Shown: positions 17,645-27,594, counted from the first letter of the stretch. The stretch is DNA of 64,000 nucleotides from Ignavibacteria bacterium (GCA_017302895.1 JAFLBV010000002.1:682001-746000), one strand, 5' to 3'. Notes: generated by a model not told the origin, from the letters alone. Made by a program: numbers and translations.

Positions 17645-18916
17645 TTACAGAGGTAGTGTGCAGGAAAAGACAGAACCTTCGCCTTGCTTGCTCGTTACCT
17701 CAACTCTTCCTTTGTGAGCTTCCATAATCTTTTTTACGATCACTAGACCGAGACCGGTGCTCTTCTCACCCGCAGTTGAACGAACACTTAGTTTTTCAAA
17801 GGGGATAAACAATTTGTTGATTTCCGTGGCAGGAATCCCCTGACCATTGTCCTTTACTCCAAAAACAAGTTCATTCGCCATCTTTTTGATGAACAAAGTG
17901 ACTGCATTTCCGGGGAATGAAAATTTTATTGCATTCGATGTCAGATTGTTCAGTACCTGTTCAATTTTTACCGGATCGATGTTTACTTCAATCTCTTCCA
18001 CATTCGATTCATATTTCAATTCGATGTTCTTTTTGTCGGCAAGCACCTTGTTTAAGGCGATATTGTTCTGAACAAGATTGGTGAATTCCACATCCATCGT
18101 TTTTAGATTAAGTTCACCCGATTCAATAACCGAGATATCGAGTAGTTCATTCAGAAGTTGAAGAACAAAATCACTCGATTTCACAATAATCTTTACAAAT
18201 TCAAGCTCATCTTCAGCGAATTTTTTCTTCAAATCATCCTGCAATATCAAGCCAAAAGAAAGAATCGCACCGACGGGATTACGCAAGTCATGCGCAGCCA
18301 TCGAAAGGAATTTGTTTTTATCCTTGTTCAGTTTCTCAAGTTCATGGTTTTTCTTCGCAAGTTCACGATGCATCCTTAAAAGCTGTTGATTTGCCTCGGC
18401 GAGTTCGCCGTTTTTCTGAATGGCATTTTCATAGGTGGAAAGAAGAAGATCCACGATCTGAATTCTGTCGGAGTTGATAAAATACTTTTTACCGCCGAAG
18501 ACTATTTCCATTCCCATATTTGATACGGGCGAAGAAAGCCTTATTTCCTGATTAACAAGGATGTATTTAACACGCGATAGAAGGAATTCTTTGTTGTATG
18601 GTTTGGTGAGGAAATTGTCGGCTCCCGACTGGAGACCTTTAATAACATCATGTGGATCGGAGAGGTTGGTGAGCAGCATTACCGGAATGTCTTTTGTAGC
18701 ATTGTTTGACTTTACATGCTTGCAAAGGTCATAACCGTCCATTTCAGGCATTAATATATCAGTAATAACAAGAGCCGGTTTTTCTTCCTCAATCAGTCCG
18801 ACTGCAATAGATCCGTTGGCTGCGGTTTTAACTGAATAACCTTCACTTTCAAGAATATAAGCAAGTTGCTCAAGTTGAGTCGGACTGTCTTCCACCACCA
18901 GGATATGATTTTGCAT
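17645..18916 (-). CDS. Receiver-histidine kinase hybrid (REC-HisKA-HATPase)
   Basis: 423 residues, soluble. An N-terminal receiver domain (1-120) has phospho-acceptor Asp53 (ITDILMPEMDG) and Lys105. A linker with a predicted coiled coil (about 160-205) follows. The HisKA domain carries His209 in MAAHDLRNPVGAIL. The HATPase_c domain has the N-box (NNLTSNAIKFS, about 323-333), DNGQG (356-360) and GLGL (388-391). All catalytic residues are present. The 104-bp gap (18917-19020) to the CheA gene is A+T-rich and holds nothing clear. Its position just downstream of a chemosensory operon lacking CheY suggests its receiver may take phosphate from that CheA; this is inference. Confidence 0.9.
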   Translation of the reverse strand: MQNHILVVEDSPTQLEQLAYILESEGYSVKTAANGSIAVGLIEEEKPALVITDILMPEMDGYDLCKHVKSNNATKDIPVMLLTNLSDPHDVIKGLQSGADNFLTKPYNKEFLLSRVKYILVNQEIRLSSPVSNMGMEIVFGGKKYFINSDRIQIVDLLLSTYENAIQKNGELAEANQQLLRMHRELAKKNHELEKLNKDKNKFLSMAAHDLRNPVGAILSFGLILQDDLKKKFAEDELEFVKIIVKSSDFVLQLLNELLDISVIESGELNLKTMDVEFTNLVQNNIALNKVLADKKNIELKYESNVEEIEVNIDPVKIEQVLNNLTSNAIKFSFPGNAVTLFIKKMANELVFGVKDNGQGIPATEINKLFIPFEKLSVRSTAGEKSTGLGLVIVKKIMEAHKGRVEVTSKQGEGSVFSCTLPL

Positions 18917-19020
18917 TGCTTCCTCGAATCTCCAAATCGTTCTTCGAAATTAAAAAAGAGAATTGTAAAATTCCCGTCTGTTAATTTATGAAAGAGATTA
19001 AATAATTACTAATAAAACAG

Positions 19021-21453
19021 TTAAATATCTTTATTATTGACAAAAAAGTTTATAGTGTCTATCAAAACTGATTGATCAAAACTCTTTTTTAAAATATATG
19101 CGTTGGCACCTGCTTTTACTCCCCTTGCTTTGTCTTCCTCCCTTGCGAGTCCTGTAACAAGTATAACCGGCAGTTTCGAAAGTTCGGGAGTCTCCCTTAC
19201 TTTTACTGTCAGTTCGAGTCCGTTCATATTAGGCATCTCGATATCGGAAACAAGTACATCGTATTTTCCGGAAACCAGCAGATTGAAAGCTTCCACCCCG
19301 TCTTCCGCAATATCGACTTTAAAACCTGCGAAGTCAAGAATCTCCTGCAAAAGTGTTCTTGAAGTCTTCGAATCATCCACCACCAGCACTTTTACCGATT
19401 TCCTTTCTGCCAGAAGCCTTAAATCCCCTGTTGATGTCTCTTCGAGACCCATCAGCCATGTGGAGCTAAGTACCGGATAAAGTTTCCCGTCTCCAAGTAT
19501 TGTCGCCCCTGTATAAAGCTTTATACCGTCAATCGGTGGTTGAAACGACTTAATTATGATTTCAAGTTCATCATTTATTTCATCGACCAAAAGTGCCAAA
19601 GACCGCCCTTTTGCTTTGAGAAACAGCGCCGGAATGACAGAATCTGTAAGCGGTGAATTATCGATACCCAATTCACTTTTCATTATCTTTACCGGTATCA
19701 CCATCTCATCACTTTGGATACCATAACCCTTACCAAAAAATTTTATCGAGTCTCTGTTTAGTCTGGTTATTTTTGAAATGAATTGAGACTCAACAATAAA
19801 TCTGAGTGCACCGGCTCTCACCATCACTCCTCGCGTGGAAGAAATGGTGACAGGAAGCCGCATTGTCACTCTGAACAGTTTCCCTCTCTCCGAGTTAACT
19901 GAAATCGTTCCTTTCAGTTTTTCCACTTTTTCTTTCACGATACTCATTCCGAGCCCTCTGCCGGAGATGTCGGTTACAACTCCCGTTGTTGACACTCCCG
20001 AATAGAAAATCACTTCCGAAACTCTTGATTCGATCATGGGTTCCGGTTCATCCCCCTTCAATAATCCCTTTTCAGCCGCTTTTGACTTCAGTGTATCGAC
20101 ATCGAGTCCTTTCCCGTCATCGGTGATGCTCAGGATAATGTTTCCTTCAGCGGGTCCTGATATCTCAATTTTAATACTCCCCGACCTGGGCTTCCCAATG
20201 TTGAGCCTGTGAGCGGGACTCTCTATCCCGTGATCAATGCTGTTTCTGATAATATGTAAAAGCGGGTCTTTGATCTCTTCAAGAATTCTTCTGTCAACTT
20301 CAATGTCAGCTCCGGTAATGGTCAGTTCCACTTCCTTATTCAGCGCTTTAGACAGATCACGAACAGCTTTGGGAAGGAAATCGAGCACATAGCTGAACGG
20401 AAGCATAAACAGAGTCTGAGTGAAATCATTTACATCATCAATTATTCTTCGGGAGGCTGTCTTATATTTTTTTACCGCAGATGTCAACTCAGCAACCCTC
20501 CTCCTGCTTGTAAAAGAATTTTGCGACAGGGATTTAAAATTCTCTGCGAGCTCAACAAATTGAGATTTTAGGTTGGGGGGAAATGAATCCACGGATGCGA
20601 GCAGCCTGTTAAACTTTTCAGTGAGCTGCTCAACTGTTTGTTGTCCACCTGAGACAATGGAGTTCATCTCCTTTATCTCATTCAGGAGCTGATCGTAGTT
20701 CAGTTTAATATTTAACAATTCCTCGGTTCTCGTCCGGAGATCGTCAATCTTGGCAGTATTAACACGAATGGTTTCGGGTATCACTCTTGAGGCGGAAGTC
20801 TCGGGTTGTCTTGATTTAACAACAACTTTTTCAATGGGTTTTTCGGAGGGTTTTTCTACATGACCCAATGGTTCGGTTTTAACGGGAGAGACATTATCTT
20901 CTGTTTTTTGTTTCTCTTGAATCTTTTTTCGAAGTTGATTCAAATTAAAATTATATGTGGAGAATTCTTCCTTGCCATCATTGTCCAATACCCTTGGAGA
21001 ATCTTCTTCATGTTTTTCTTCGACAGAAGATTTAATTATTGATCCAAGTGACATCCCCTTGACTTCTTCGGTCAGAAGTCTCATTGCCTCCTGATTCTCA
21101 AGATCGTCAGCCCCGTTTTTTTTTAGTTCTATCGACTCTCTTGTCAGATCAATAGCCCTGAAGAGGATGTCGTAATCCCCGGGTGATGGTTCAATTTCTT
21201 CCTTTTTTATCAATGAAAAATACGATTCAATATTTTGAAGAAGATACTCGACAGCTTCAAGACCAACAGCTCTTGAGGCACCTTTCAAACTGTGAGCCTC
21301 ACGATACACTTCTTCCAGCAGTTCAGGTGCGTTTATCGCAGGTGATGCAATTTTTTCAAGTTTTAGAAAACCTGATGACATAAGTGAAAGATGTTCTTCG
21401 GCTTCTACTGAAAATGTCTTGAAAAGCCTGTCGAAGAAAGTGTTATCCATCAT
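19021..21453 (-). CDS. CheA-type chemosensory histidine kinase with C-terminal receiver
   Basis: 810 residues. The N-terminal HPt domain has phospho-acceptor His54 ([15 protein letters not shown]). A charged linker (about 140-225) stands where P2 would be. P3 dimerisation helices span about 225-345. The HATPase shows the N-box [12 protein letters not shown] (400-411), DDGKG (445-449) and SGRGLGM (497-503). A CheW-like P5 domain spans about 535-680. A receiver domain (687-810) has Asp737 in [11 protein letters not shown], Thr767 and Lys near 790. The fused receiver is typical of Wsp-, Frz- and Pil-Chp-type systems. Its start lies inside the 3' end of the MCP gene (11-base overlap). Confidence 0.93.
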   Translation of the reverse strand: MMDNTFFDRLFKTFSVEAEEHLSLMSSGFLKLEKIASPAINAPELLEEVYREAHSLKGASRAVGLEAVEYLLQNIESYFSLIKKEEIEPSPGDYDILFRAIDLTRESIELKKNGADDLENQEAMRLLTEEVKGMSLGSIIKSSVEEKHEEDSPRVLDNDGKEEFSTYNFNLNQLRKKIQEKQKTEDNVSPVKTEPLGHVEKPSEKPIEKVVVKSRQPETSASRVIPETIRVNTAKIDDLRTRTEELLNIKLNYDQLLNEIKEMNSIVSGGQQTVEQLTEKFNRLLASVDSFPPNLKSQFVELAENFKSLSQNSFTSRRRVAELTSAVKKYKTASRRIIDDVNDFTQTLFMLPFSYVLDFLPKAVRDLSKALNKEVELTITGADIEVDRRILEEIKDPLLHIIRNSIDHGIESPAHRLNIGKPRSGSIKIEISGPAEGNIILSITDDGKGLDVDTLKSKAAEKGLLKGDEPEPMIESRVSEVIFYSGVSTTGVVTDISGRGLGMSIVKEKVEKLKGTISVNSERGKLFRVTMRLPVTISSTRGVMVRAGALRFIVESQFISKITRLNRDSIKFFGKGYGIQSDEMVIPVKIMKSELGIDNSPLTDSVIPALFLKAKGRSLALLVDEINDELEIIIKSFQPPIDGIKLYTGATILGDGKLYPVLSSTWLMGLEETSTGDLRLLAERKSVKVLVVDDSKTSRTLLQEILDFAGFKVDIAEDGVEAFNLLVSGKYDVLVSDIEMPNMNGLELTVKVRETPELSKLPVILVTGLAREEDKARGVKAGANAYILKKSFDQSVLIDTINFFVNNKDI

Positions 21454-23092
21454 TCTTCACGAATTTGAACTTCTTTATCTGGTTGGCAATGTTACTCCCA
21501 AGGTTCAACAACTGGTTCGTATATGATTCCACTTCCCTTGTTGAATTGGCATTATGTGCACTCGCAGTTCTTATGTTTTCCATGGCAGTGGCAATTTGGT
21601 CCATCCCAATTTGTTGCTGCTGATTTGAAGAGGTAATCTGAAGTGAAGCATCATAAGAAAGCTCGATGCTCTTAACCAGTTCAGAAATTACAATTCCTGT
21701 CTGATTTGATGTTTTGATGCCGTCCTCAAGTGCTTTTGAAGCCTGTTCGGTCGATAATACTGCCGAATTAACAAAATTTTGTATATCCTGAAGAATCAGT
21801 CTGACCTGTGAAGTTGATTGTTTCGACTGTTCTGCGAGATTTCTGATCTCCTGTGCCACAACTGCGAAACCTTTTCCTTGCTCTCCTGCTCTCGCTGCTT
21901 CGATGGAGGCATTCACAGCCAAAAGATTGGACTGTTCAGCTATGTCATTAACTGCGGCGATTATCTCACCTATCAGCCGGCTTCTCTCATTAAGTTTTAG
22001 AATGTTTTCTGTGATGGAATTCATGTGGGTGCCAAACCTTTGAATGCCGTCGATCGTGGATCTGGTCGATTCCTGACCCGAAGCGGATATGTCGAAAGAT
22101 TCCTGGGCTCTCTCTGCAACTTCCTTTGCTTTTTTATTTGAGAGATACGATGTCTGCCTCACCTCTTCAACTGTTGCAGTAGTTTCGGTGATAGCTGCCA
22201 CCGTTTCCGTTGAACTGCTTGCAAGTTCAGCTGTATTACTGAATATCTTGTTCGTAAATGTATTTAAGATATTTACAGCTTCATCGAGTTCTGTTGTAAT
22301 GCTTTTCAAAGAAGTAATCATCTCGGAAAAGGACTTGGCAAGTACACCAATCTCATCTTTTCTCGCTGTGTGGTTCACTTTCACAGTCAGGTCGCCCGTG
22401 GCGACGAGCTGTGCACTTTTGCTCAAATCGAGAAGTGGAAGTGCAAGATTCGAATTGAGAAATGCTATCAAGACTATTGCCAGGATAACCAAAATTCCTC
22501 CGGTAATGTAGAGTAGCATCCTTTTATTGGAGAGGATGCTGTCAACGGAGTTGAAACTCTGCTCTGACTTTAACTGGTAGGCTGAAATCAGATTATTGAT
22601 TACGAGATTCAAATTACTGAATGAAAAATGTTCTGATTTCGAAAGTCTCACTGTCAATACAGGGTCTGATGGTGAGGTTGCACTGTTCTTTGACAAGTAT
22701 TTTAATATAGAATCAGTTGCGGAAATAAAATTTTCCGATGCTCTGATTATCTCTGTAAGATTGTTGTTCTCTTCCACACTTCCGAATCTTATTTTCAGGG
22801 AGTCAATATGATTCAGATAAGAAGTTTTTATTTTCTCATACTCGTCCAGTCTGCCATAACTCAATTCCGGAAGTGACGAAGCAACCTCCTCATTGATCAT
22901 GGTGGCATATTTCTGAAGGGTATTTAAATGCGAAACTGTCTTGATATACGATGACACCTTATCGCCGGTTATTTTTCCGATACTGTCGTAAGCATCAAGA
23001 TTAAAGTAAATTAGAAGAAATGCGAAGAGAATCAATCCCGAGAAAGAGAAAAATAATTTCCACCGGGTCGAAATACTGTTAATCCAGTTCAT
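21443..23092 (-). CDS. Methyl-accepting chemotaxis protein
   Basis: 549 residues. TM1 (about 12-30) and TM2 (about 192-213) bracket a helical periplasmic sensor of about 160 residues, of the four-helix-bundle type. A HAMP domain follows (about 214-266), then the long cytoplasmic signalling hairpin. The tip is canonical: [21 protein letters not shown] and [13 protein letters not shown]. No C-terminal pentapeptide tether for CheR is present. Glu/Gln-rich methylation helices flank the tip. It senses an unknown ligand or surface cue and controls the CheA encoded immediately after it, with which it overlaps by 11 bases. Confidence 0.94.
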   Translation of the reverse strand: MNWINSISTRWKLFFSFSGLILFAFLLIYFNLDAYDSIGKITGDKVSSYIKTVSHLNTLQKYATMINEEVASSLPELSYGRLDEYEKIKTSYLNHIDSLKIRFGSVEENNNLTEIIRASENFISATDSILKYLSKNSATSPSDPVLTVRLSKSEHFSFSNLNLVINNLISAYQLKSEQSFNSVDSILSNKRMLLYITGGILVILAIVLIAFLNSNLALPLLDLSKSAQLVATGDLTVKVNHTARKDEIGVLAKSFSEMITSLKSITTELDEAVNILNTFTNKIFSNTAELASSSTETVAAITETTATVEEVRQTSYLSNKKAKEVAERAQESFDISASGQESTRSTIDGIQRFGTHMNSITENILKLNERSRLIGEIIAAVNDIAEQSNLLAVNASIEAARAGEQGKGFAVVAQEIRNLAEQSKQSTSQVRLILQDIQNFVNSAVLSTEQASKALEDGIKTSNQTGIVISELVKSIELSYDASLQITSSNQQQQIGMDQIATAMENIRTASAHNANSTREVESYTNQLLNLGSNIANQIKKFKFVKNDG

Positions 23093-23110
23093 GTTTAAGC
23101 CTGTTTAAGA

Positions 23111-23617
23111 TCATAAAATTCTGAGAATGTCATTTTCCATCAATTTATCAATATCAACACATCTGGCTGAGTCGTGAAAAATTCCGGAAAAAATAACGGG
23201 TAAAAGTGTGCTGCTCTCCCCTCCAATGATGGATTCGGGGTCCCGATGTTCGATACCACCAACATCTTCGCACACAATGGCAAAATAGATATCATTGCAA
23301 CTGCAAATCAGGAGATACCTGTGCAGGGCTCTGGAAACAGATTCAATTCCAAAGATCCTGTCGCTGTTGAAAACCCCTATCACCGAACCTCTGAAATTAT
23401 AAATCCCTGCAAGCTTTTCGTCGACACCCGGGAGAAGGGTAACATCCCTGTATTTGATTACCTCAACAACATTATCGGCAGAAATGAGAAGTTTCTCACC
23501 GGCTACAAAAAAGGCGACAAATGAATCGAGGTTCTTACCAACCTCTGATGATTTTGGCAGTTGTGCAAGTCTTTCGGCATTTCCGAGGAGGGTTTTTCTT
23601 CTGATTTCCTCTTCCAT
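23111..23617 (-). CDS. CheW-type coupling protein (second copy in the operon)
   Basis: 168 residues. A polar N-terminal extension of about 30 residues precedes a single CheW domain (SFVAFFVAGEKLLISADNVVEVIKY, LPGVDEKLAGIYNFRGSVIGVFN). It links the chemoreceptor to CheA. The ATG overlaps the CheR stop codon by one base (TGATG), and the MCP gene follows after 18 bp. The N-terminal extension distinguishes it from the other CheW of the operon, in the manner of the WspB/WspD pair of Wsp systems. Confidence 0.9.
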   Translation of the reverse strand: MEEEIRRKTLLGNAERLAQLPKSSEVGKNLDSFVAFFVAGEKLLISADNVVEVIKYRDVTLLPGVDEKLAGIYNFRGSVIGVFNSDRIFGIESVSRALHRYLLICSCNDIYFAIVCEDVGGIEHRDPESIIGGESSTLLPVIFSGIFHDSARCVDIDKLMENDILRIL

Positions 23618-24426
23618 CAGAACCTGAATATGTTTCTGTATTCTTTATAATTCCTCGATCTCAATTTTTCAGAGAGAGCTCCTTCAGCAAGACCCGTAAT
23701 AAGAAATCCACCCGGATTAAGAACCCGTAAAAGGTTATCTGTCACAGCTTCTATGGCACTCGCATTAAGATAAAGAAAAAGGTTACGACAGAGGATAATA
23801 TCAAATTTGATATCGGCAAGGAAGTAATAAAGATTTGGTGAGAGCAAATTATACCTTATAAAAGATATGTTCTTTCTATACTCATCTTTTAATTTATACC
23901 TTTTATCAACGGCGTTAAAGTATTCTTCTTTGAAACCTGCCGCGCAGGTCCTGAGCGACCAGTCGTTGTAAATGGCATCTCCGGCGATTCTGATCATCTT
24001 CTGATTTATCTCGATTCCATAAATCATAATTTCATTGTTCAAATAATTATCACCCATTGCTATCGCGGTGCTGTACACTTCTTCGCCGGAGGAAGAGGCT
24101 GCACATAAAAGATTTAATTTACCGTTTTGCCGAAAAGCTTGTGCAGCCAGTTCAGGCAATACCGCCAAAGTCTCAGGTTCCCGGTTGAAATAAGTCTCAT
24201 TCACCGAGTAAAGGTCTATCAGTTCTTCATCAACATCAGAAAAGGAATCATGATTTACTTCACTCTCAAAAAGGTCAATCAATTTGGTCTCTCCAAATTT
24301 GATTAACAACTTGCCAAGAATAAACGCTGTATTTTCAATTTTTGACGGAATGATGAACCATCCGTATTTTTTTTCGAGATAGGTTGTAAATTTTTTGTAA
24401 AGATTAATACTGTCAAGATTGCTCAT
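23617..24426 (-). CDS. CheR-type chemoreceptor methyltransferase
   Basis: About 269 residues. It methylates receptor glutamates using SAM. The N-terminal helical subdomain (about 1-85) is followed by VNETYFNREPE, equivalent to the family TxFFR motif, then the SAM site LLCAASSSGEEVYSTAIA, FDIILCRNLFLYLN and LRVLNPGGFLITGLAEG. It lacks the C-terminal TPR region found in WspC and FrzF. The ATG at 24426 is preferred over a GTG nine bases upstream because AGCAGG stands eight bases before it. It overlaps the upstream CheW gene by 14 bases. No CheB methylesterase gene accompanies it. Confidence 0.92.
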   Translation of the reverse strand: MSNLDSINLYKKFTTYLEKKYGWFIIPSKIENTAFILGKLLIKFGETKLIDLFESEVNHDSFSDVDEELIDLYSVNETYFNREPETLAVLPELAAQAFRQNGKLNLLCAASSSGEEVYSTAIAMGDNYLNNEIMIYGIEINQKMIRIAGDAIYNDWSLRTCAAGFKEEYFNAVDKRYKLKDEYRKNISFIRYNLLSPNLYYFLADIKFDIILCRNLFLYLNASAIEAVTDNLLRVLNPGGFLITGLAEGALSEKLRSRNYKEYRNIFRF

Positions 24427-24880
24427 GGGTGTCACCTGCTAGAATTTTTTCGCCCGTTGTAAGGTCAAGCAGTACATCCTCTTTTATAAATGTCCCAAGA
24501 TCATTGATAATGAACCTGCCGGAGGAATCAATGAGGACACTACCGCTTGTATATGTGTTCATCGCAAAATTATTGAACTGGGCAGGATCGAGTTCCAGCA
24601 CATCTGCTACCTCATCGACTACCAAAAGAAATCTGAATCCGTTTCTCTTCATCAGTATCATCTTGTGAGATATATCCATTCCGGGGAAGGTCAAACCAAC
24701 CCGCTGGTAAATGTCGAAAACCGCAACAGGTTCTCCTTCGAGAATGATGTAACCCAGAAGCAAACTGCCTTCAGAGACAGGATACTCCTTCAGGGCAGCA
24801 GCCGGCAATACCCTCACCACATTCTTTAGCGGGACAAAGAATTCGTATTTACCGATCCTGAACTTGAGAAAATTCTCCAA
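24413..24880 (-). CDS. CheW-type coupling protein (first gene of the chemosensory operon)
   Basis: 155 residues, one CheW domain with almost no extension (MENFLKFRIGKYEFFVPLKNVVRVLP, SLLLGYIILEGEPVAVFDIYQRVG). The start is a TTG; there is no usable ATG before residue 70, and AGGAT stands five bases upstream, which supports TTG. It is the promoter-proximal gene of the operon. The upstream 178-bp gap contains an octanucleotide repeat array that belongs to the 3' side of the neighbouring exported-protein gene. Confidence 0.88.
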   Translation of the reverse strand: MENFLKFRIGKYEFFVPLKNVVRVLPAAALKEYPVSEGSLLLGYIILEGEPVAVFDIYQRVGLTFPGMDISHKMILMKRNGFRFLLVVDEVADVLELDPAQFNNFAMNTYTSGSVLIDSSGRFIINDLGTFIKEDVLLDLTTGEKILAGDTHEQS

Positions 24881-24963
24881 TGAAATCCTGTTATTTCAAT
24901 TCAATTAACGCGTAAATATACAATATATTTTCAGAATTTCAGTTGATCTTTATTATAATTTAC

Positions 24964-25058
24964 GGAACTTCAGTACCTCAGAGTTTCTGAACCTCTGATA
25001 TCCAGATGCTTGGCGAACAAGAGTTCTGAGGTTCTAAAGTTCTGAAGTTCCGAGGTTC
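24964..25058 (-). repeat. Octanucleotide array with inverted copy after the phosphodiester glycosidase gene
   Basis: On the minus strand, five 8-base units begin at the base after the TGA stop: GAACCTCG, GAACTTCA, GAACTTTA, GAACCTCA, GAACTCTT (25058 down to 25019). After a spacer of about 22 bases, units in the opposite orientation follow (24996 down to 24964), ending in CTGAAGTTCCG, an exact reverse complement of CGGAACTTCAG inside the first array. Transcribed RNA could fold into a long imperfect hairpin. The remaining 24881-24963 is A+T-rich and would hold the chemosensory operon promoter. Confidence 0.75.
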
Positions 25059-27518
25059 TCATTTTAACAGTACCATCTTGTGAACCCTGATATCCCCTTC
25101 CCGGTTTAATACGGCAAAGTAAACTCCACTTGTGTATTTGTTCCCTTTCCAGGTTGCGTGATATTTTCCGGGAGACTGAAAAGCATTGACGAGACTCTCT
25201 ATTTTTGCCCCGGTTATATCGTAGATATCAAGCAAAGTATTGCCGGCTTTATCCAGGGAATAAGAAATTGTCGTTTCAGGATTGAACGGATTCGGGAAGT
25301 TGCCCCATAACCCAAAACCTGACGGCATTTCCATATCCTTTACTGAGACAGGCGCCTCTGTGGGATAAGAAACTCTTAGATTATCCATGTATATAGTACC
25401 CGAATAAACCTGTCCCGGCACTCTCGAACTTCCCATCCTTATTTGGATTTCTTTCAGCTTCAAAGGAAAGTAAAGTGTGCCCGTCGTTCCTCCAGGAACT
25501 GCCCTGTTGACAGGAGTTTTTGTCTCCTGAAAAATTACGGAAGTGATGTATTGAGGCATGGTAATTCTGAAAAGTTCATCGTTTTCATCTGTAACCAGCC
25601 ATGTAACATGGTGCTGAGGTCCATCAGCCTTCACATCCACATGAATCGAATCAGGAACTCCGTAAATCTGTTTATCGGTCTTCAGGTAAATATAATTGAA
25701 AACCCCGGTTTCATAAGTAAATTTGTAATTCAATTTAAATGAACCGGGTGCAGTGGTAAAAGTATCGATAGCGATCGACAAATTTGTTCCTGTCGTATCC
25801 ATCAGAAGGTAATCCACTGTCCATGCCTGCAGGTCGTCCATGCCATCAATCAGCCGGATTCCTTCACCAATCTCAACCGAGATCAAAACAGAATCTTTGT
25901 TCCCGCGATGATCCGCAAAGACAGTGACAAAACCGTTGTCGCGACCCTTAAATTTTCCTGTGGAGTCTATTGTGCCGACTGTTGGATCAGAGACTGACCA
26001 TGTGTACAAATTCGCTTCCAGATTACGGGGTGTACCGTCCATATCCCAGGCCTGAGCCTTCACCTCCAGTATACGGGTTGAATCTGTTACAGAATAACGC
26101 GGACTCAACTGTATCCTTGTTATTCCTTTTACAACTATCAGCGCCGAATCACGAAATCCCTGATAGTTGACATAAACATAACCTGTATCGGGGTTGTTGC
26201 CTGCAGTAAAGGTGTTCCCGGTCAGTGTACCAATACCCGGTGTAACCGAATAAACCGGAGTCCCTTGTGTGAGCGGGACAGGATTATAATACTGATCAAA
26301 TCCGTAAGTCGAGAACGATACCGATTCCCCATGATATAACCGGTATGACCCCGGTGAAATCCGGATTCTGTCAAGGGATCCCTGTGGACTTGAAGTGAAG
26401 ACAGCCATTGCGTTGGCTACTGTTCTCTCAACTCCATCAGAAGTAACATTCATTACGGAATCGCGAACAAACATGGTTGTTGAGCCACCACCATCGAAGT
26501 TAATTCCCTGATAAACTCCAATTCTTTGCATAAAATCAGCAAGTTCGTGAAGGGTCATTCCAATACTTTGTGCAGACCTTCCGTCGACTGCTATAAAATA
26601 AATCTTGCTTGAATCCTGAGAGAACCCGACAGCGGTACGCGGATGTCTTTCATATGTGTGTGAAGGTCCTCCCTCTTCGAGATAACCCTGATCAACATAA
26701 TCAGCCCCGTTATAAACGATCTTTGGGAAACCACCGATCAGTTCTTTTAGTTTTGCAACTCCGGGTGACAAACCCATAAATATCTTGACTGTATCACCAA
26801 CCGCAAGACTATTCAACCATGTGGCTGCTGTACCGTTGCCTGAAAGCACAGAGGTCGAATCATTCAGAGCCATACCTCCCGTACCCGTCACCTTGTTTGT
26901 CACAACACAAATTACGGTATCGTTTGCGTACCACTGCGAAACGCTTTTTACTGCCACTTCAGTACCGTAAATATTCGTTCCTGTGTTTGTACCATTAAAC
27001 TTGTTGAAAAGAATCAGTTGATTTGTACCCCTGTTTTCATTCACGCCATTGATGACAGTCGCAGAGTTACCTTTCTTAACCGATGCAGAGAAATTCACTC
27101 TTGCAAGCATTGGTTTTTTGTTGTCACTGAATCCTACAGTCGATTGGACACTTGGTCTTCTGAGCAACTGTCCGTCACGAATTTGGATGTTGATCGGGAT
27201 TCCGGTGCCGCCGTAAAAATCGCCATTAATAGCTCCCACAGCGATGTGTCCCGGAAATGATCTTCTTCGCGCCATCGCGCTTGTCTTTTCGTAACCTGCG
27301 AGTCTGTCTTGAGCCTTTATCGTTTCAATTGAATTGTAAGGAACATTCATGTCGATTTCCAAAACATAGATATTCCACGGTTTGCTGTATTCTATATACT
27401 TTTTGTAAAAGATACCCATACCAACCTGGAGATTGGAGACTGTATCGAAATTTAATTGCGAAAATGAGGTAGAAACGAGGATGAGAGAAAGGAATAATAT
27501 TTTGTTAAGCTTTTTCAT
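25059..27518 (-). CDS. T9SS-exported phosphodiester glycosidase (NAGPA domain) with Ig-like domains
   Basis: About 819 residues from the ATG at 27518, chosen because the signal peptide (MKKLNKILFLSLILVSTSFS) starts there. The N-terminal 400 residues are a NAGPA-type phosphodiester glycosidase domain (GHIAVGAINGDFYGGTG, HPRTAVGFSQDSSKIYFIAVDGR, GINFDGGGSTTMFV). Two bacterial Ig-like segments follow (about 410-560), then a beta-sandwich carbohydrate-binding-like region. The C-terminus is a T9SS sorting domain (WGNFPNPFNPETTISYSL ... SGVYFAVLN ... HKMVLLK). NAGPA enzymes remove GlcNAc linked by a phosphodiester; here the target could be a surface or environmental phosphoglycan, which is inference. 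It is secreted and attached to the surface or released. Confidence 0.88.
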   Translation of the reverse strand: MKKLNKILFLSLILVSTSFSQLNFDTVSNLQVGMGIFYKKYIEYSKPWNIYVLEIDMNVPYNSIETIKAQDRLAGYEKTSAMARRRSFPGHIAVGAINGDFYGGTGIPINIQIRDGQLLRRPSVQSTVGFSDNKKPMLARVNFSASVKKGNSATVINGVNENRGTNQLILFNKFNGTNTGTNIYGTEVAVKSVSQWYANDTVICVVTNKVTGTGGMALNDSTSVLSGNGTAATWLNSLAVGDTVKIFMGLSPGVAKLKELIGGFPKIVYNGADYVDQGYLEEGGPSHTYERHPRTAVGFSQDSSKIYFIAVDGRSAQSIGMTLHELADFMQRIGVYQGINFDGGGSTTMFVRDSVMNVTSDGVERTVANAMAVFTSSPQGSLDRIRISPGSYRLYHGESVSFSTYGFDQYYNPVPLTQGTPVYSVTPGIGTLTGNTFTAGNNPDTGYVYVNYQGFRDSALIVVKGITRIQLSPRYSVTDSTRILEVKAQAWDMDGTPRNLEANLYTWSVSDPTVGTIDSTGKFKGRDNGFVTVFADHRGNKDSVLISVEIGEGIRLIDGMDDLQAWTVDYLLMDTTGTNLSIAIDTFTTAPGSFKLNYKFTYETGVFNYIYLKTDKQIYGVPDSIHVDVKADGPQHHVTWLVTDENDELFRITMPQYITSVIFQETKTPVNRAVPGGTTGTLYFPLKLKEIQIRMGSSRVPGQVYSGTIYMDNLRVSYPTEAPVSVKDMEMPSGFGLWGNFPNPFNPETTISYSLDKAGNTLLDIYDITGAKIESLVNAFQSPGKYHATWKGNKYTSGVYFAVLNREGDIRVHKMVLLK

Positions 27519-27594
27519 TTTGTATGCCGGTAAAATTTTGTGCAAAATTCAGATTTTCATTCTGAAATTTATACAAATTTATCGGAAATGAGCC

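Noticed and set aside
24964..25058. Possible CRISPR array
   Set aside because: Units are eight bases, contiguous and without unique spacers; no cas genes are nearby.
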